Shown here one piece after another: positions 61,398 to 64,000 of a DNA stretch of 64,000 bases. The DNA lies in the NCBI GenBank assembly GCA_017457105.1, contig JAFTIA010000065.1, positions 1-64,000 of the forward strand, given 5' to 3'. A program made the translations under genes and the position numbers. Position 1 is the first letter of the stretch. Every line of letters starts with the position of its first letter. A model generated the notes under the pieces. The model was not told the origin of the DNA. It made no database searches and saw only the letters and a list, made by a program, of their open reading frames with translations. This DNA is from Lentisphaeria bacterium. Its GTDB lineage: Bacteria > Verrucomicrobiota > Lentisphaeria > Victivallales > Victivallaceae.

Positions 61398-62642
61398 TTA
61401 AAGTTTGTCAGCCAATTCACCCAGCGGGATCTCCTGCTGTTCCCCGCCTGCCATATTTTTCACCACTGCCACGCCGCGGGCAAGTTCATCTTCGCCCCGG
61501 ATCACCACGGTAACGGCTCCGGCACGGTTGGCGGAACGCATCTGTGCTTTCATGGATTTATCTTCCACTTCCAATGCCACCCGGCGGCCGCTGTGCCGCA
61601 GTTTTGCGGCAAGTTTCAAGTTTTCCAAACGGGCGGCCGTTCCCAGACTCACCAGAAAAACCGGCGGTTCTTCCGGATCCACCTGTGCCGCCTTCAAGGC
61701 ATCCTGCACCAGCATCAGCCGTTCCATCCCGGCGGCAAAGCCCACGCCGCGCACCGGTTTGGACTGGTCCGGCAAAAAGAGTTCATAACGGCCGCCGCCT
61801 GCAATGGCATTCTGCCCGCCCAGCCCGTCATGGGTCACTTCCCAAACGGTATGGACATAATAATCCAGACCACGCACCAGCTGGCGGTCCACCTGATATT
61901 TCACCCCCAGCGCATCCAGAGAAGCCAGTACCCGGTTGAAATATTCCTGAGATTCGGCACTGTAAGCGGAGAAATAATCCGGAGCCCCCGCCACGATCTG
62001 ACGGCATCCGGCTTCCTTGCAATCCAGGATACGCCACAAATTCCGTTCAAAACGGTTTTTGCAATCCGGACACATATCCGCAACGTGTCCGGCAAAATAA
62101 TTCCGCAAAAGCTCCCCGGCAGGTTCACGATCCGCCATCACTCCCCGGGAATTGATCTTCAAAACAGAACCCGTAATACCGATCTCTTCCAGCAGGTGCA
62201 TCAGCATGGCGATACATTCCGCATCCAGTTCCGGGCTGACACGGCCCACATTTTCCACCCCGATCTGGTGGAACTGCCGCTTGCGCCCTGCGGCAGGGCG
62301 TTCCCCGCGGAACATGGGGCCGCAATAATAGACCCGCTGTTCCACGCCGTTCAACACATCGGTATTGAGCAAAGCTCGCATCACCCCGGCGGTCCCTTCC
62401 GGGCGCAATGTCAAACTGCGGCCGCCACGGTCCTCAAAAGTGTACATTTCTTTCTGCACAACTTCCGTTTCGCCGCCGAGCCCGCGCTGAAAAACTTCGG
62501 TATATTCAAACACAGGAGTCCGCAGTTCGCCGTAACCGTAACGCGCAAAAACATCCGCTGCAACGGATTCCAACTTCCGCCAACGACGGGACTCTTCCGG
62601 AAAGATATCCGCCGTTCCCGGCGGTGGTACTCCATTTGCCAT
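61398..62642 (-). CDS. hisS: Histidyl-tRNA synthetase
   Basis: This 414-residue class II synthetase shows motif 1 around FARYGYGELRTPVFE, motif 2 in FRGERPAAGRKRQFHQ, histidine-specific segments LVRGLDYYVHTVWE and motif 3 in GFAAGMERLML, followed by the anticodon-binding domain. The ATG at 62642 with a GGAAAC ribosome site is preferred to an upstream TTG because the N terminus then starts at a normal place. A terminator-like hairpin lies just ahead of it. Confidence 0.95.
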   Translation of the reverse strand: MANGVPPPGTADIFPEESRRWRKLESVAADVFARYGYGELRTPVFEYTEVFQRGLGGETEVVQKEMYTFEDRGGRSLTLRPEGTAGVMRALLNTDVLNGVEQRVYYCGPMFRGERPAAGRKRQFHQIGVENVGRVSPELDAECIAMLMHLLEEIGITGSVLKINSRGVMADREPAGELLRNYFAGHVADMCPDCKNRFERNLWRILDCKEAGCRQIVAGAPDYFSAYSAESQEYFNRVLASLDALGVKYQVDRQLVRGLDYYVHTVWEVTHDGLGGQNAIAGGGRYELFLPDQSKPVRGVGFAAGMERLMLVQDALKAAQVDPEEPPVFLVSLGTAARLENLKLAAKLRHSGRRVALEVEDKSMKAQMRSANRAGAVTVVIRGEDELARGVAVVKNMAGGEQQEIPLGELADKL

Positions 62643-62657
62643 AAGATCTGTTTCCTG

Positions 62658-62703
62658 AAAAAATGAAGGACGCCGGGCGGGGGATTCACCCCTGCCGGCG
62701 GCC
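62658..62703 (-). terminator. Terminator-like hairpin between the HU and hisS genes
   Basis: CGCCGG pairs with CCGGCG (62671-62676 with 62695-62700) and GGGG with CCCC (62679-62682 with 62689-62692). On the minus strand a run of six T (62658-62663) begins about seven bases beyond the stem. It could end the HU transcript or attenuate hisS, whose ribosome site lies immediately beyond. Confidence 0.55.
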
Positions 62704-62754
62704 TTTTCTGAACTCAAAATGTACTTTTATAACGCTTCTGCATCGTCAGACGCT

Positions 62755-63051
62755 TCAGAAACCTTTGGGATCAAGCTTCTCAACGGCTTCTTTCAATTCC
62801 TTGCCGGCGCGGAACTTGACCACGGCGCGTTCCGGAATGACAACTTCGTTGGCGGGCTTGTTCGGGTTGCGACCCTTGCGGCTCTTCCGAACCTTGATTT
62901 CAAAAACGCCGAAGTTGCGCAGTTCGATCGTGTTCCCGGCGATCAAATCTTCGGCAATGCTGTCAAGAGTCTTCTGGACGATTTCCGCCACATCGCTCTG
63001 AATCATTCCTGTTTCTTTGGAAATCTTGACCACCAAATCCCGCTTCGTCAT
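62755..63051 (-). CDS. HU/IHF-type nucleoid DNA-binding protein
   Basis: This 98-residue protein has the TKRDLVVKISKETG start, the NTIELRNFGVFEIKVRK arm region and the GRNPNKPANEVVIPERAVVKF arm of the HU/IHF family. It bends and packs DNA. Whether it is HU- or IHF-like cannot be told. AAAAGGAG lies eight bases before the ATG. It has its own promoter (63125-63152) and a long AT-rich leader. Confidence 0.95.
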   Translation of the reverse strand: MTKRDLVVKISKETGMIQSDVAEIVQKTLDSIAEDLIAGNTIELRNFGVFEIKVRKSRKGRNPNKPANEVVIPERAVVKFRAGKELKEAVEKLDPKGF

Positions 63052-63124
63052 GATAAACTCCTTTTATTTTATGACTGTTATGTTTATTCAGGTTGTCTTT
63101 CTGCAAGACATGTTATTTTTATAT

Positions 63125-63152
63125 AATATAGCCCCAAATTCGATTTATTCAA
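63125..63152 (-). promoter_or_regulatory. Promoter of the HU-type gene
   Basis: On the minus strand TTGAAT (63147-63152) and TATATT (63125-63130) are 16 bases apart, 73 bases before the start codon. A hairpin GTCTT/AAGAC lies within the leader. Confidence 0.65.
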
Positions 63153-63203
63153 CAGTCATCAGCCCCAAAAACAGCTTTTTATTGCAAAAATCACCTCAAA
63201 AAG

Positions 63204-63857
63204 CTAAAAAAGCTCTTTTTGTTCGTAAGGAGAGAGCATTTCCTTGATGGGAGAGAAACTTTTCCGGTGCGCCGGACAGGGGCCGAATTTCCGCAAAGCT
63301 TCCAAATGAGCCGCCGTTCCATACCCCTTATGCTCCGCAAAACCATACTCTGGATAGAGTTTGTCCAGTTCCATCATAGCTTCATCTCTTGCCGTTTTGG
63401 CAAGAATGCTGGCAGCGGCAATGGAGGCCGATTTGGCATCTCCGCCAACCACGGCACGGGAGGGATAAGGCATGTGAGGCACCGGGCGGCCGTCGATCAA
63501 AAGAAAATCCACCCGCTCCAACTGTTTTACCGCCGCATACATGGCACGGTCATTGGTTTGAAGGATGTTCCAGCGGTCGATATCTTCCACAGAACCGAAT
63601 ACCACTGCAAACTGCACACCGGGGACTGCCATGATCGCCTCCCGCATTTCCAACCGTTCCGCTTCCGAAAGCTGCTTGGAATCAAATACCCGGGGAATCC
63701 GGGCTCCGGGAGGGAAGCATACCGCCGCTGCCGCTACCGGTCCGGCAAGAGGGCCCCGGCCGGCTTCATCCACTCCGGCAATAAAAGAAAAACCCTCCGT
63801 CCGGAGCTCACGCTCCAGACAGAGGAGTTTATCATCTTCGTTCAGAAAACCGCTCAA
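63204..63857 (-). CDS. rnhB: Ribonuclease HII
   Basis: This 217-residue enzyme removes RNA from RNA-DNA hybrids, including single ribonucleotides. Catalytic Asp/Glu are in [15 protein letters not shown], and the later DGRPVP and [21 protein letters not shown] segments confirm the type 2 family. No ATG exists near the N terminus; translation starts at TTG (63857) that overlaps the rplS stop as TTGA, behind an AAGGA site. Confidence 0.94.
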   Translation of the reverse strand: MSGFLNEDDKLLCLERELRTEGFSFIAGVDEAGRGPLAGPVAAAAVCFPPGARIPRVFDSKQLSEAERLEMREAIMAVPGVQFAVVFGSVEDIDRWNILQTNDRAMYAAVKQLERVDFLLIDGRPVPHMPYPSRAVVGGDAKSASIAAASILAKTARDEAMMELDKLYPEYGFAEHKGYGTAAHLEALRKFGPCPAHRKSFSPIKEMLSPYEQKELF

Positions 63858-64000
63858 CGGGCTTCCTTCACCTTGGCAGCCTTACCGACCTTGCTGCGCA
63901 GATAGTACAGCTTGGAACGGCGGACCCGGCCGCGACGGGTGACTTCGATCTTGCCGATACGGGGGCTGTTCAGCGGGAACACACGTTCCACACCCTGCCC
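63854..64000 (-). CDS. rplS: Ribosomal protein L19 (partial, N terminus outside the window)
   Basis: The last 48 codons of L19 are visible; the gene runs off the right edge. [20 protein letters not shown] followed by [19 protein letters not shown] is typical of L19, which lies at the interface of the two ribosomal subunits. Its stop overlaps the TTG start of rnhB. Confidence 0.95.
   Translation of the reverse strand, partial: GQGVERVFPLNSPRIGKIEVTRRGRVRRSKLYYLRSKVGKAAKVKEAR

Overview
The window reads as a chromosomal segment of a free-living, heterotrophic, Gram-negative-type bacterium, most likely a member of the Lentisphaerota (Victivallales or a close relative). This placement is an inference from gene content: a type II secretion/prepilin-like protein with an FTLIELLV signal and a C-terminal H-x(n)-DG motif, several Gfo/Idh/MocA oxidoreductases, large secreted polysaccharide-degrading proteins, and small sugar-type regulators (LacI, GntR/LacI, AraC). 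The base composition is moderately GC-rich, with AT-richer stretches at about 8.8-9.5 kb, 16.2-24.1 kb and 41.7-43.3 kb that look like accessory DNA.

Layout. 0-7 kb: an M29 aminopeptidase, tRNA-Leu(UAG), and a minus-strand group of a GH20-type hexosaminidase, purD and a GH36-type alpha-galactosidase, preceded by a Xer recombinase gene. 7.2-8.8 kb: a secreted carbon-nitrogen hydrolase and a DJ-1/PfpI protein. 8.8-13.6 kb: a minus-strand operon of two half-size YeeE/YedE membrane proteins, leuC, leuD and a lactonase-type beta-propeller, followed by a truncated DUF1016 gene that ends inside a terminator hairpin. 13.6-24.1 kb: the main accessory island. It holds a membrane-anchored FtsH/Vps4-like AAA ATPase without a protease domain, a prepilin-like gene whose signal region is duplicated in frame, and a six-gene operon of two large dynamin-like GTPases, a GTPase head-only protein, a coiled-coil protein, a stalk/paddle-like protein and a DUF445 membrane protein.

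24.1-42.3 kb: a LacI regulator with a consensus promoter and a candidate operator, a secreted protein, a Gfo/Idh dehydrogenase, a repeat protein, a housekeeping run (CCA-adding enzyme, HNH nuclease, recN, xerC), then two very large secreted carbohydrate-active proteins flanking an AraC regulator and another Gfo/Idh dehydrogenase. 41.7-43.3 kb: a small AT-rich tract of short membrane and secreted genes with a four-helix-bundle gene, marked by two inverted arrays of 9- and 10-base repeats.

43.3-64 kb is mostly core metabolism and information processing: a cation/proton antiporter, tsaB, lysA, a cupin and yebC in one operon; typA transcribed divergently; a Gfo/Idh gene, a GntR/LacI regulator and a spermidine-synthase-like membrane protein; then a minus-strand series of ackA, pta, a glycerophosphodiesterase, a sugar ABC ATPase and permease, infA, map, adk, hisS, an HU-type protein, rnhB and a partial rplS.

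The two most unusual things are the dynamin-like operon (16439-24118), which looks like a multi-protein membrane-remodelling or defence system with one dynamin apparently split over several genes, and the 168-base in-frame duplication that puts a second, incomplete prepilin signal upstream of the real one (15841-16026).
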